Positions 35,037 through 44,364 of a stretch of 64,000 nt of DNA are shown here, piece after piece. Under the pieces are notes generated by a model. That model was not told the origin of the DNA. It made no database searches and saw nothing but the letters and a program-made list of their open reading frames with translations. Source of the DNA: Vibrio intestinalis (GTDB lineage: Bacteria > Pseudomonadota > Gammaproteobacteria > Enterobacterales > Vibrionaceae); NCBI RefSeq assembly GCF_025195085.2, contig NZ_JANAVY020000017.1, positions 1 through 64,000 of the forward strand, read 5' to 3'. How positions within the stretch are numbered: the stretch's first letter is position 1; each line of letters starts with the position of its first letter. Both the position numbers and the translations under genes were made by a program.

Positions 35037-37454
35037 ATGTCTGAAAATTACGATTCATCGAGTATTAAAGTACTGAAGGGTCTGGATGCTGTTCGTAAGC
35101 GTCCAGGTATGTACATCGGCGACACGGACGACGGTACCGGCCTCCATCACATGGTCTTTGAGGTGGTGGATAACTCAATTGATGAAGCGTTGGCAGGTCA
35201 CTGTAAAGACATCATTGTGACAATCCATGAGGATAACTCTGTTTCTGTTAGTGATGATGGTCGTGGTATTCCAACGGAAATGCACCCAGAAGAGAAAGTA
35301 TCAGCAGCTGAAGTTATCATGACGGTACTTCACGCGGGTGGTAAGTTCGATGACAACTCATACAAGGTATCGGGCGGTCTACACGGTGTAGGTGTTTCAG
35401 TAGTAAACGCTTTGTCTGAAAAAGTGACACTAACGATTCATCGTGGCGGTCATATCCATACACAAACTTACCATCACGGTGAGCCACAAGCGCCACTAGC
35501 GGTTGTAGGTGATACGGATAAAACGGGTACGCAAATTCGTTTCTGGCCTAGTGGTGAAACCTTCTCAAACACTGAGTTCCACTACGATATCCTAGCAAAA
35601 CGTCTACGTGAGCTATCTTTCCTAAACTCTGGTGTTTCTATCATGCTTAAAGATGAGCGTGAAGAAGACAAGAGCGATCACTTCATGTTTGAAGGTGGTA
35701 TCCAAGCGTTTGTTGACCACCTAAACACCAACAAGACGCCAATTATCGAGAAAATCTTCCACTTCGACTACGAGCGTGAAGATGGCATCTCGGTAGAAGT
35801 GGCAATGCAATGGAATGACGGTTTCCAAGAGAACATCTACTGTTTCACCAACAACATTCCTCAGCGTGATGGTGGTACTCACCTTGCTGGTTTCCGTGCT
35901 GCCTTAACTCGTACCTTGAACTCGTTCATGGACAAAGAGGGCTTCTCGAAGAAAGCGAAGACTGCGACATCTGGTGATGATGCGCGTGAAGGTCTAACGG
36001 CTGTTGTTTCAGTGAAAGTGCCAGATCCTAAGTTCTCAAGCCAAACAAAAGACAAGCTGGTTTCTTCAGAAGTGAAATCAGCGGTTGAATCGGCAATGGG
36101 TGAAAAGCTGTCAGAGTTCTTAGTAGAGAACCCGACAGAAGCGAAGATGGTGTGTTCTAAAATCATCGATGCGGCTCGTGCTCGTGAAGCAGCGCGTAAA
36201 GCTCGTGAAATGACTCGTCGTAAAGGCGCGTTAGACCTAGCAGGTCTTCCAGGTAAACTGGCAGACTGTCAGGAAAAAGACCCAGCACTCTCTGAACTAT
36301 ACATAGTGGAGGGTGACTCGGCAGGCGGCTCCGCAAAACAAGGCCGTAACCGTAAGAACCAAGCGATTCTTCCACTGAAAGGTAAAATCCTTAACGTAGA
36401 GAAAGCGCGTTTCGACAAGATGCTTTCTTCACAAGAAGTGGCGACACTGATTACCGCTTTAGGTTGTGGTATCGGTCGTGACGAATACAACCCAGATAAA
36501 CTGCGTTACCACAACATCATCATCATGACCGATGCCGACGTCGATGGTTCGCACATCCGTACGCTACTATTGACCTTCTTCTACCGTCAAATGCCTGAGC
36601 TTATCGAGCGTGGCTACGTGTACATCGCTCAGCCACCGCTTTACAAAGTGAAGAAAGGTAAGCAAGAGCAGTACATCAAAGATGAAGATGCAATGAACCA
36701 ATACCAAGTGGCACTAGCACTTGATAACGCATCTCTACACGTGAATGCAGAAGCGCCAGCGCTTTCTGGTGAAGCTCTAGAGAAACTGGTTCAGCAATAC
36801 AATGCAGGTATTAAGCTGGCTGAACGTATGAGCCGTCGTTACCCACATGCATTGGTTCATGAACTAATCTACACGCCGCGTCTAACAGCAGAACAATGCC
36901 ACGATGCAGCCGCTGTTGAAGCTTGGACTAAGCAGCTAGTTGAGCAGCTAAATGCTAAAGAAGTGGGCGCTAGCCAATACAGCTTCGAAGTAGAGCAGCA
37001 CGCTGAGCTTGGCCTAAACCTACCTAAGATTGTGGTTCGTACTCACGGTGTGACACATGATTACGCACTAAGCGTTGATCTGTTTAACTCGAAAGAATAC
37101 GGCAAGCTAGCGGATCTATCTGAAGCGTTAGAAGGTCTAATCGAAGAAGGTGCTTACATCAAACGTGGCGAGCGTACTCTGCCAGTAACAAGCTTTGTAG
37201 AAGCACTTGAGTGGTTGATTAAAGAATCACGTCGTGGCCTAAGCCTACAGCGCTACAAAGGTCTAGGTGAGATGAACCCAGATCAGCTTTGGGAAACCAC
37301 AATGGACCCAGAAACGCGCCGTATGATGCAAGTAACGATTGAAGATGCAGTCGGTGCAGACCAACTGTTCACCACGTTAATGGGTGACCAAGTTGAGCCT
37401 CGTCGTAACTTCATCGAGGAAAATGCACTCAAGGTAGCCAACTTAGACGTTTAG
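35037..37454 (+). CDS. gyrB: DNA gyrase subunit B
   Basis: GyrB is the ATPase subunit of gyrase, which introduces negative supercoils with GyrA (encoded elsewhere). The 805 residues show the GHKL motifs EVVDNSIDEA and DDGRGIPTE near 40-80 and GGLHGVGVSVVNALS near 115. The TOPRIM motifs are VEGDSAGGSAKQGR and TDADVDGSHIRTLL. The long insert before the C-terminal MQVTIEDA segment is typical of gammaproteobacteria. It ends the dnaA-dnaN-recF-gyrB cluster. Confidence 0.98.
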   Translation: MSENYDSSSIKVLKGLDAVRKRPGMYIGDTDDGTGLHHMVFEVVDNSIDEALAGHCKDIIVTIHEDNSVSVSDDGRGIPTEMHPEEKVSAAEVIMTVLHAGGKFDDNSYKVSGGLHGVGVSVVNALSEKVTLTIHRGGHIHTQTYHHGEPQAPLAVVGDTDKTGTQIRFWPSGETFSNTEFHYDILAKRLRELSFLNSGVSIMLKDEREEDKSDHFMFEGGIQAFVDHLNTNKTPIIEKIFHFDYEREDGISVEVAMQWNDGFQENIYCFTNNIPQRDGGTHLAGFRAALTRTLNSFMDKEGFSKKAKTATSGDDAREGLTAVVSVKVPDPKFSSQTKDKLVSSEVKSAVESAMGEKLSEFLVENPTEAKMVCSKIIDAARAREAARKAREMTRRKGALDLAGLPGKLADCQEKDPALSELYIVEGDSAGGSAKQGRNRKNQAILPLKGKILNVEKARFDKMLSSQEVATLITALGCGIGRDEYNPDKLRYHNIIIMTDADVDGSHIRTLLLTFFYRQMPELIERGYVYIAQPPLYKVKKGKQEQYIKDEDAMNQYQVALALDNASLHVNAEAPALSGEALEKLVQQYNAGIKLAERMSRRYPHALVHELIYTPRLTAEQCHDAAAVEAWTKQLVEQLNAKEVGASQYSFEVEQHAELGLNLPKIVVRTHGVTHDYALSVDLFNSKEYGKLADLSEALEGLIEEGAYIKRGERTLPVTSFVEALEWLIKESRRGLSLQRYKGLGEMNPDQLWETTMDPETRRMMQVTIEDAVGADQLFTTLMGDQVEPRRNFIEENALKVANLDV

Positions 37455-37461
37455 TATCTTT

Positions 37462-37561
37462 GATACTTCGCTCTTTCGCTTAATTTCTGTGTCAGAGGTG
37501 CTCACATACCTTCGTATGCTCCGCGCCTCTTCCTTGAACTAAAGCGAAATAGCTTCGTCTC
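37462..37561. repeat. About 100-bp imperfect palindrome after gyrB (ERIC/REP-like)
   Basis: Two arms of about 48 bases (37462-37509 and 37514-37561) are imperfectly complementary around a 4-base loop. The best stretches are TTTCGCTT/AAGCGAAA, GAGG/CCTC and CATAC/GTATG. It begins 8 bases after the gyrB stop and folds into a long hairpin. Intergenic palindromes of this size (ERIC and similar) are multicopy in enteric bacteria and vibrios, but only one copy was noticed here. Confidence 0.6.
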
Positions 37562-37579
37562 AAAACACTAAATTATTTT

Positions 37580-37610
37580 AAAGCACTGTCCTTTGGATGG
37601 TGCTTTTTTG
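37580..37610 (+). terminator. Terminator of gyrB
   Basis: AAGCAC-T-GTCC and GGAT-G-GTGCTT pair around TTT and are followed by TTTTTTG. Confidence 0.8.
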
Positions 37611-37660
37611 TGTTTGTAAGGTATTGAAAAATAAAGGTGTGAAAAATAATTTAAAATAAT

Positions 37661-37692
37661 CCCTTGAAAGTGATTTGAGCTATCCACATATC
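37661..37692 (+). promoter_or_regulatory. Heat-shock (sigma32-like) promoter for ibpA
   Basis: CCCTTGAAA (37661-37669), a 14-base spacer and CCACATAT (37684-37691) resemble the sigma32 consensus (CTTGAAA and CCCCATNT). The predicted start near 37698 would give ibpA a leader of about 240 bases. Confidence 0.7.
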
Positions 37693-37706
37693 TATTAGTG
37701 AAGAGG

Positions 37707-37847
37707 ATGACTGTCTTGCTCAATAGAGAAGAAACAGGTTTTCTGGATTCGCTGAATAGGTATCGCTCAGGAGAGGATAACCTTGAAAGCACACAATTGA
37801 ACTTGATTCATGCCTATGTCCCTGCGCTACGAGAGCCCGAGGAGTAG
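37707..37847 (+). CDS. Possible 46-residue small protein in the ibpA leader
   Basis: An open frame from ATG 37707 encodes 46 residues (MTVLLNREETGFLDSLNRYR, then acidic and polar residues, ending ALREPEE). Composition looks protein-like and the frame ends just before the thermometer structure. A purine-rich GAAGAGG directly abuts the ATG, which is too close for a good ribosome binding site. An in-frame GTG at 37698 coincides with the predicted transcription start, so it may be leaderless or not translated at all. No family was recognised. Confidence 0.4.
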   Translation: MTVLLNREETGFLDSLNRYRSGEDNLESTQLNLIHAYVPALREPEE

Positions 37848-37941
37848 TGAATGAGTCCCTTAGTCGGCAACGATCCTATGCAGAATAGATCCGCGCAAAC
37901 TCACGACTAAGACTATTGCTTACTATGAGGATAGCATTATG
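37848..37941 (+). promoter_or_regulatory. ROSE-like RNA thermometer candidate in the ibpA 5' leader
   Basis: The leader just before ibpA has nested helices. An outer stem pairs CTTAGTCG (37859-37866) with CGACTAAG (37904-37911). An inner hairpin pairs GATCCTAT with ATAGATC. A last short hairpin, with UUGCU and UAGCA flanking the AGGA ribosome binding site, can hide the start region. ROSE elements with a UYGCU anti-Shine-Dalgarno motif control small heat-shock genes, including E. coli ibpA. Folding was done by eye. Confidence 0.65.
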
Positions 37942-38373
37942 AGAACTGTAGATTTCACTCCACTTTACCGCAACGCAATTGGCTTTGACCGTCTATTCAA
38001 CATGATGGAAGCCAACACAGCCAAAAATTCTTCTGGCGGTTACCCTCCTTACAACATTGAGCAAAAAGACGAAAACAACTTCCGTATTACTATGGCAGTT
38101 GCTGGCTTCGCTGATGACCAACTCGATCTGACTCAAAAAGAAAATATGTTGATAGTAAAAGGTGAGCGTAAAGCTGAAGAAGGCAAACAATACGTTTATC
38201 AAGGTATTGCAGAGCGTGATTTCGAACGTAAATTCCAGCTAGCAGACTACGTAAAAGTCGTGGGTGCAAGCATGGAAAATGGTCTACTACACATCGACCT
38301 AGAACGTGAAATCCCAGAAGCGATGCAACCACGTAAGATTGCGATTAACGGCAGCAAGCTAATCGAAGGCTAA
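37939..38373 (+). CDS. ibpA: Small heat-shock chaperone IbpA (Hsp20)
   Basis: IbpA holds unfolded proteins in a refoldable state during heat stress, handing them to DnaK and ClpB. The 144 residues carry an alpha-crystallin domain (about 37-125) with NFRITMAVAGFADDQLDLTQ and the terminal motif GLLHIDLERE. ATG 37939 has an AGGA ribosome binding site that lies in the predicted thermometer hairpin. A single ibp gene is present here, whereas E. coli has ibpAB. Confidence 0.95.
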   Translation: MRTVDFTPLYRNAIGFDRLFNMMEANTAKNSSGGYPPYNIEQKDENNFRITMAVAGFADDQLDLTQKENMLIVKGERKAEEGKQYVYQGIAERDFERKFQLADYVKVVGASMENGLLHIDLEREIPEAMQPRKIAINGSKLIEG

Positions 38374-38418
38374 TTACCACTGGCTTTAACTAGCCATATA
38401 TATCGGGAATTAAGAGTG

Positions 38419-38459
38419 AAAGAGCACCGTTATTTCTAAGGAAATAGGTGCTCTTTTTT
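38419..38459. terminator. Terminator between ibpA and avtA
   Basis: A long hairpin AAGAGCACC-GT-TATTTC-TAAG-GAAATA-GGTGCTCTT is followed by TTTTTTG. It could act for both convergent genes. Confidence 0.9.
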
Positions 38460-38480
38460 GTATCTAAGGGAAGTGAAAAA

Positions 38481-39731
38481 TCAGCCTTGCTGATATGCCT
38501 TCTCAACCTCTTCAGCAATAATTTTGATGCCTTTTTGCATCATCTCATCATCCTGCACATAGTTCATACGTAAGCATTGATGAGCGTGTTCCCAGTCATC
38601 TTCCTGGCCGATGAAAAAATATTCTCCCGGAACAATCAATACGCCTCGAGCCTTTAACCGCTTATACAGTTCCATGGTGGTGATTGGTAGTTCGTCAAAC
38701 CACAACCACAAAAATATTGCGCCTTCGGGCTTATGGATGCGAAAACGTGAGTCGGGAATAACTTGTTGTAGCAATTCAACCGCACGTAGTGATTTGTTTT
38801 GGTAAAACGGTTTGATGGTGTTTTCGCTAAGCTTGAGTAGATCGCCTTGCTCAATCATGTGATTCGCGAGCGCAGGGCCTAAGCTGCCTGGTGCTAAACT
38901 GATGATGCCGTTCATGTTGGTCATCGCTTGGGTGACTTCTTCGTTGGCGATAACAATGCCACAACGTACGCCAGGCAGGCCAAGTTTAGACAGGCTCATA
39001 CACAAAATGGTGTTGTCATTCCAAAATGGTTTTACATCTTCAAAGATGATATTTGGGAAAGGCAGACCATACGCATTGTCTATGATGAGAGGGATATTGT
39101 TCTCACGCGCTAGCTTATCGAGCTTTTGAATCTCTTCGTCCGTCAGTACATTGCCGGTTGGGTTGGTTGGGCGTGAAGCGCAGATCGCCGCGACTGATTC
39201 ATCCACTTTCAATTGTTCAAAATCGACGTGGTATTTGAATAGCCCATTTTCCAAAAGCTCGATTTCAGGGTGGTATGAGATGAAGATATTCTCATCAATT
39301 CCCGCGTCCCCATAACCAATGTATTCCGGAGCTAAAGGCAGAAGAATTTTTTTCAGTGAGCCATCTGGCTGTTTACCAGCAAGTAAATTGAATAGGTAGA
39401 AAAAACCACTTTGGCTGCCATTGGTTAGGCTAATGTTCTTCTCACTGATGTCCCAACCGTAAGTATCTTTGAATAATTGTGCGAGCGCTTTTACAAAGCT
39501 GTCTTTGCCTTGAGGGCCATCATAGTTAGCGAGAGCTGCAACCAATTCGCCGTTGGCGAGCATAGTCTCACTGGCTTGGTGAAAGTAATCGAGCATGGCT
39601 GGGATGGCGGCAGGGTTGCCTCCTCCGAGCATGATGGCACCCGGTGTGCGTAGGCCATCATTCAAATCATCCATAAGTTGGGTAATACCCGAGTACTGAT
39701 TAAATTTTTCACCAAATTGAGAGAACTGCAT
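38481..39731 (-). CDS. avtA: Valine-pyruvate aminotransferase AvtA
   Basis: AvtA is a class I/II PLP aminotransferase that interconverts valine/2-ketoisovalerate and alanine/pyruvate. The 416 residues match the family size. PLP-binding features are seen in SRPTNPTGNVLTDEEI, IIDNAYGLPFPN and the lysine motif SLSKLGLPGVRCG. The order malS-avtA is also known in E. coli. It links to the ilv operon in this window through valine metabolism. Confidence 0.92.
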   Translation of the reverse strand: MQFSQFGEKFNQYSGITQLMDDLNDGLRTPGAIMLGGGNPAAIPAMLDYFHQASETMLANGELVAALANYDGPQGKDSFVKALAQLFKDTYGWDISEKNISLTNGSQSGFFYLFNLLAGKQPDGSLKKILLPLAPEYIGYGDAGIDENIFISYHPEIELLENGLFKYHVDFEQLKVDESVAAICASRPTNPTGNVLTDEEIQKLDKLARENNIPLIIDNAYGLPFPNIIFEDVKPFWNDNTILCMSLSKLGLPGVRCGIVIANEEVTQAMTNMNGIISLAPGSLGPALANHMIEQGDLLKLSENTIKPFYQNKSLRAVELLQQVIPDSRFRIHKPEGAIFLWLWFDELPITTMELYKRLKARGVLIVPGEYFFIGQEDDWEHAHQCLRMNYVQDDEMMQKGIKIIAEEVEKAYQQG

Positions 39732-39966
39732 CTGTAGTTAACCTAATTCATTGCGTTTGCTTCGTGTTAGTTCACGCCAGTGCTTGGCTGACGAATCGAA
39801 TAATCCTTGAACATACCGCAATGGCTATGAGACGCAAAGCACAAATTCATCTAATAATGGATAAAAGTGCTTTTCTCTGGTTATGACGGGTGTGGTTAAA
39901 AGTGATTTAAAACCGAGGCTATGTGAAAGTATGAAATGCTGGTGGTCAGAAATGAAACCAAAAGAA

Positions 39967-39988
39967 AAGGGAAGCTGAAGCTTCCCTT
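39967..39988 (-). terminator. Terminator of the alpha-amylase gene
   Basis: A perfect 10-bp stem AAGGGAAGCT / AGCTTCCCTT with a 2-base loop is followed on the minus strand by TTTCTTTTGG. Confidence 0.8.
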
Positions 39989-40001
39989 ACGTTATTGTCT
40001 T

Positions 40002-42098
40002 TTACTCACCGGTATAAACCACTAAGACCTTGTCATCCTGATATTGGCGCTCGAATGCGTAATACCCTTCTTGCTGTCGAGTGATATGTTTACCTTGGGC
40101 GATAGCTGGATGGCGTTGGCGGAACTCGCCAAGTTTTTGCCAATGTTGTAATAACGCCTGCCGCTCATCTTTAATTTGCGCCCATGGCATATCCGATCGT
40201 GTGCCTTGGTGACTATCTGAGCCCGCAAAACTGACGTCACGCGCGATCTCATCACCGTAGAATATTTGAACCGCACCAGGGGCGAGCATTAAAGCATTCG
40301 CTGCACGGGCTTGGTTGTCGATACTTTGGCTGCGCGACCAAAACAGCTGAGTGTCGTGAGAGGATAGATAACTCAGCACATTAAACTCAGGATCTTGGTT
40401 GATACGTTCAGCATAGCGCGCGTAGTCTTTATCCAAGCTTGCAAAACAGTTGAGCGCTTTAGGTGCGATGTCGGTTTGGAACTCAAAGTTAATAATTGAA
40501 TCGAAGCCGTTATCAAAGTATGGGCTTTTCACTACGCTGTGTGCCCAGACTTCTCCTGTCATCCAAAATGGCAAGTTATCCAAAGCTTTGTCTGGATTGT
40601 TTTGCTTCCATTCGGCCAGTGCTTGATTGGCGCTTGTTTTTAGCTCCGCCCAAGCTTGCATCTCAACATGTTTAGCAGTGTCTACGCGAAAGCCATCAAT
40701 ACCATATTCACGAACCCAGTCTGATAGCCAAGTAATTAAGTGCCTACGTGGTGTCAGCTGACTGTCTTGGGCATTGGTTTCTTTATTGCGGTAAAAATTG
40801 GGTAATCCGGTCTTTTGCTTCGATTCGGTTTTAAGATCCGGTAAGAAGCTCAACGACATGGTGATGTCGTTGTAGCCTGGGGCGTCATAGTTACCGATAT
40901 CGGTGCGAAGCCAATCTTTGCCCCACCATTTGTCCCATGCTTCGCCATCGTTATATTTGATGTAGTCGTTGAAACTGTGCCAGTTTTGGCCTTGCTTAGG
41001 TGTCCAGTCGGTCCACTTCTCACCGAGGATCTGTTTAGCCTCTTGGTCATCAAGATAGAGTGCACCAAAACCAAATTCCTGCATATCTGCTAGCGTGGCA
41101 TAACCGGTATGGTTCATCACTACATCCCAGATGACGCGAATGCCTTTACTATGAGCGGTATCAATGAAGGTACGCAGTTCGTCCTCCGTGCCCATATTGG
41201 CGTCAAGTTTGGTCCAGTCTTGATGGTAATAGCCGTGATAACCATAGTGTTTGAAATCGCCATTACTGCCACCGCCAACCCAACCATGGATTTGCTCTAG
41301 TGGTGAGGTTATCCAAATCGCATTCACGCCGAGAGATTCGATATAGTCGAGTTTTTTGGTTAATCCGGCTAAGTCGCCGCCGTGAAATGTGCCGATTTCG
41401 TGTTCGCCATCTTTGCTCCGACCGTAACTCTGGTCATTGTTGGGATTGCCATTGTAGAAACGGTCAGTCATAACAAAATAGACGGTGGCGTTATCCCAGC
41501 TAAATGGTTGAACTTCCTGTTGGGCAACCTCTTCAAGTAACAACAGTCCTTGGCTCATTGGCGCAGGTTGTAGAGTAATCGTGCCATTTTCTACAATGGC
41601 TTGTTGGCCTGACAGGGCATCTCGAATGACAGTGCCATCAGAGAATGTTTTCGCTACATTGATGGTTTTAGCGGCCTCACCGGCAACAGGGCATGTGTAT
41701 TGAACAACCTGGGGCTGGTTAGCTTTAGCTTCGACAGTGAGCTCGTTGCTATTAGAGTTGAGAGTGAACTGGTAGCGGCTGGTTTTGAATATGCGTAATG
41801 GCATCGCTTGATTGCCTGCACAGTCATTCACTTTAAGCGGTTGGTTGAACTTAATTCGTCCATCTTCAGCGAGCGCATAGCTACTACCACAGCTGTTGTG
41901 GTTATCCGCGATGGTGACTGAGTATTGGCCTTTTTCAAGCACTTGCTCTGCAACGAGTAAGCCTTGTTCATTAGGCTGAAATAGAGCGGTATTGTCTCCA
42001 ATCGTTAATGCGATGGTGTTGTCTGGAATTGTATTGCCTTGCAGTTGGCTACAGGCGCTGAGTAGGCCGATAGAGAGCGCTGAAATGGTTTTCTTCAT
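40002..42098 (-). CDS. malS: Alpha-amylase, MalS-like, predicted lipoprotein
   Basis: This is a GH13 alpha-amylase resembling periplasmic MalS, which cleaves maltodextrins. The 698 residues begin with a lipoprotein signal (MKKTISALSIGLLSACS; lipobox LSAC, Cys16), unlike the soluble E. coli enzyme. A 180-residue N-terminal region is followed by the catalytic barrel. The barrel has VIWDVVMNHTG, GFRVDTAKHV (nucleophile Asp), TGEVWAH (acid Glu) and YLSSHDTQLF. No maltose regulon gene is adjacent. The neighbour avtA matches E. coli gene order. The symbol follows the family; substrate range is not shown. Confidence 0.85.
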   Translation of the reverse strand: MKKTISALSIGLLSACSQLQGNTIPDNTIALTIGDNTALFQPNEQGLLVAEQVLEKGQYSVTIADNHNSCGSSYALAEDGRIKFNQPLKVNDCAGNQAMPLRIFKTSRYQFTLNSNSNELTVEAKANQPQVVQYTCPVAGEAAKTINVAKTFSDGTVIRDALSGQQAIVENGTITLQPAPMSQGLLLLEEVAQQEVQPFSWDNATVYFVMTDRFYNGNPNNDQSYGRSKDGEHEIGTFHGGDLAGLTKKLDYIESLGVNAIWITSPLEQIHGWVGGGSNGDFKHYGYHGYYHQDWTKLDANMGTEDELRTFIDTAHSKGIRVIWDVVMNHTGYATLADMQEFGFGALYLDDQEAKQILGEKWTDWTPKQGQNWHSFNDYIKYNDGEAWDKWWGKDWLRTDIGNYDAPGYNDITMSLSFLPDLKTESKQKTGLPNFYRNKETNAQDSQLTPRRHLITWLSDWVREYGIDGFRVDTAKHVEMQAWAELKTSANQALAEWKQNNPDKALDNLPFWMTGEVWAHSVVKSPYFDNGFDSIINFEFQTDIAPKALNCFASLDKDYARYAERINQDPEFNVLSYLSSHDTQLFWSRSQSIDNQARAANALMLAPGAVQIFYGDEIARDVSFAGSDSHQGTRSDMPWAQIKDERQALLQHWQKLGEFRQRHPAIAQGKHITRQQEGYYAFERQYQDDKVLVVYTGE

Positions 42099-42240
42099 TG
42101 TGTCCTTCCCCCGAATAAACGCCTCAGTTATAACAAAACTGACCCTCTACAATCCGAGTGATGTGACCGTTTCTCCTGCTACAAAACTTTGCCTAGTTCA
42201 CAAATCGATTTATAAATTCATCTGCTTTTGAATAGGCAAT

Positions 42241-42271
42241 AAAAAAGGGAAACCATGACTGGTTTCCCCTT
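42241..42271 (-). terminator. Terminator of glyQS
   Basis: On the minus strand the hairpin GGGAAACC-AGTCAT-GGTTTCCC is followed by a TTTTTT run. Confidence 0.85.
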
Positions 42272-42295
42272 CGTTCTATTTCATTTCAATGCGGC

Positions 42296-44362
42296 TTATT
42301 TTTGCAGCAGTGAAATGTCCGCAATCTGTAGGAACAGGTTACGTAGGTTGTTTAGCAGTGTTAGACGGTTCTTCTTCAGAGCTTCGTCATCAGCCATAAC
42401 CATTACGTTATCGAAGAATGCATCTACTGGCTCACGTAGGTCAGCTAGCTTGCTTAGTGCTTCTTGGTAGTTACCTGTTGCAAATGCTGGCTCTAGTGCT
42501 TCAGTCATTACTTCAACGCTTTCTGCTAGCGTCTTCTCTGCATCTTCTTGTAGAAGTGCAAGGTCGATTTCTGCTGCTAGTTCGCCGTCGAATTTCGCTA
42601 GGATGTTACCTACACGCTTGTTCGCTGCCGCTAGTGCTTCAGCTGCTTCTAGCTCACGGAAGTGAGATACCGCTTTAACGCGTTGGTCGAAGTCTGCTGG
42701 CTTAGTTGGACGGTTAGCCAGTACAGCTTGGATGATGTCCACGCTGAAGCCTTCGTCTTTGTACCATGCGTTGAAACGACCAAGCATGAAGTCGATAACG
42801 TCGTTTGCAACGTTCTCGTTTGTTAGCTTGTCGCCGAACAGAGACTGAGCCTTAGCAATTAGGTCAGTTAGGTCTAGGTTGTAGCTGTTTTCTACGATGA
42901 TACGTAGTACACCTAGCGACGCACGACGAAGTGCGAATGGGTCAGAACCCTTAGGCGCTTGGCCAATACCGAAGATACCAACGATAGTATCTAGCTTGTC
43001 AGCCATTGCTACAGCAGATGAAATACCTGTGCTTGGTAGGTCGTCACCCGCGAAACGAGGCATGTACTGCTCGTACAGTGCTAGTGCAACTTGCTCGTCT
43101 TCACCATCGTGAGTTGCGTAGTGCATGCCCATTACACCTTGAGTATCTGTAAATTCAAATACCATTGATGTCATTAGGTCACACTTCGCTAGTAGGCCTG
43201 CACGCTTAGATTTTTCAACGTCAGCGTCGATCTGCTCAGCGATGTAGCCAGCAAGTTCAGTAATACGGTCTGTCTTGTCTTTGATAGTACCAAGCTGCTT
43301 TTGGAAGATAGCCTGTTCTAGCTCAGGTAGGCGGTCAATAAGAGGGCGCTTACGGTCAGTGTTGAAGAAGAATTCAGCATCCGCTAGACGTGGACGTACA
43401 ACCTTTTCATTACCTTCAATTACGTAGCGAGGTTCTTTAGATTCAATGTTTGAAACGAAGATGAAGTTAGGCAGTAACTTCTTGTTCTCGTCATACACTG
43501 GGAAGTATTTTTGGTCACCTTTCATGGTGTAAACCAGAGCTTCAGAAGGCACTTTTAGGAACTCTTCTTCAAACTTCGCAGTAAGAACGACCGGCCATTC
43601 AACCAGAGAAGTTACTTCTTCTACTAGGTCATCTTCAAGGTCAGCAATACCGCCAACCGCTTCAGCTGCTTTTTGCGAATCAGCAAGGATGATAGCTTTA
43701 CGCGCTTCGTAATCTGCCATTACTTTACCGCGCTCTTCTAGAATCGCTGGGTATTGCTCTGCAGAATCGATAGTGAACTCTTGCTCACCCATGAAGCGGT
43801 GACCACGGATAGTGCGGTCAGAAGCTACGCCTAGGATCTCGCCTTCAATCAGGTCAGAACCCATCAGCATAGTAAGTGTTTTAACTGGACGAATGAACTG
43901 AGTCGTCTTGTTACCCCAACGCATAGGCTTAGCGATTGGTAGGTTACCCAGCGCTTTTGCGGCTAGCTCAACAACGATTTCAGTCGTTGCTTGGCCTTTT
44001 ACTTCTTGTTTGAAAAGAAGCCATTCGCCTTTGTCTGTTACTAGACGGTCAGCTTGCTCAACAGTGATACCGTTACCACGCGCCCAACCTTGAGCTGCTT
44101 TGGTAGCATTACCGTCAGCATCGAATGCCACAGAAACAGCAGGGCCACGTTTTTCAACCACTTTGTCTGCTTGGCCTTCAGCAAGACCTGCAACTTTAAG
44201 TGCTAGACGACGAGGTGCTGCGTACCATTTCACACCCTCGTGTGCTAGGTCTGCACCTTTAAGTTCCGCTTCGAAGTTTGCAGCGAAAGCTTCTGCTAGC
44301 GTACGCAGTTGCGTTGGTGGTAGCTCTTCAGTACCTAGCTCAATTAGAAATTCTTTTGCCAT
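42296..44362 (-). CDS. glyS: Glycyl-tRNA synthetase beta subunit
   Basis: GlyS is the beta subunit of the bacterial alpha2beta2 glycyl-tRNA synthetase and carries tRNA recognition. The 688 residues begin MAKEFLIELGTEELPPTQLR, the family start, and include the HD-like central region and a C-terminal anticodon-binding domain. It follows glyQ by two bases. Confidence 0.98.
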   Translation of the reverse strand: MAKEFLIELGTEELPPTQLRTLAEAFAANFEAELKGADLAHEGVKWYAAPRRLALKVAGLAEGQADKVVEKRGPAVSVAFDADGNATKAAQGWARGNGITVEQADRLVTDKGEWLLFKQEVKGQATTEIVVELAAKALGNLPIAKPMRWGNKTTQFIRPVKTLTMLMGSDLIEGEILGVASDRTIRGHRFMGEQEFTIDSAEQYPAILEERGKVMADYEARKAIILADSQKAAEAVGGIADLEDDLVEEVTSLVEWPVVLTAKFEEEFLKVPSEALVYTMKGDQKYFPVYDENKKLLPNFIFVSNIESKEPRYVIEGNEKVVRPRLADAEFFFNTDRKRPLIDRLPELEQAIFQKQLGTIKDKTDRITELAGYIAEQIDADVEKSKRAGLLAKCDLMTSMVFEFTDTQGVMGMHYATHDGEDEQVALALYEQYMPRFAGDDLPSTGISSAVAMADKLDTIVGIFGIGQAPKGSDPFALRRASLGVLRIIVENSYNLDLTDLIAKAQSLFGDKLTNENVANDVIDFMLGRFNAWYKDEGFSVDIIQAVLANRPTKPADFDQRVKAVSHFRELEAAEALAAANKRVGNILAKFDGELAAEIDLALLQEDAEKTLAESVEVMTEALEPAFATGNYQEALSKLADLREPVDAFFDNVMVMADDEALKKNRLTLLNNLRNLFLQIADISLLQK

Positions 44363-44364
44363 GA

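Noticed and set aside
37568..37792. 74-residue antisense ORF between gyrB and ibpA
   Set aside because: It crosses the gyrB terminator and the sigma32-like promoter and lacks a ribosome binding site.
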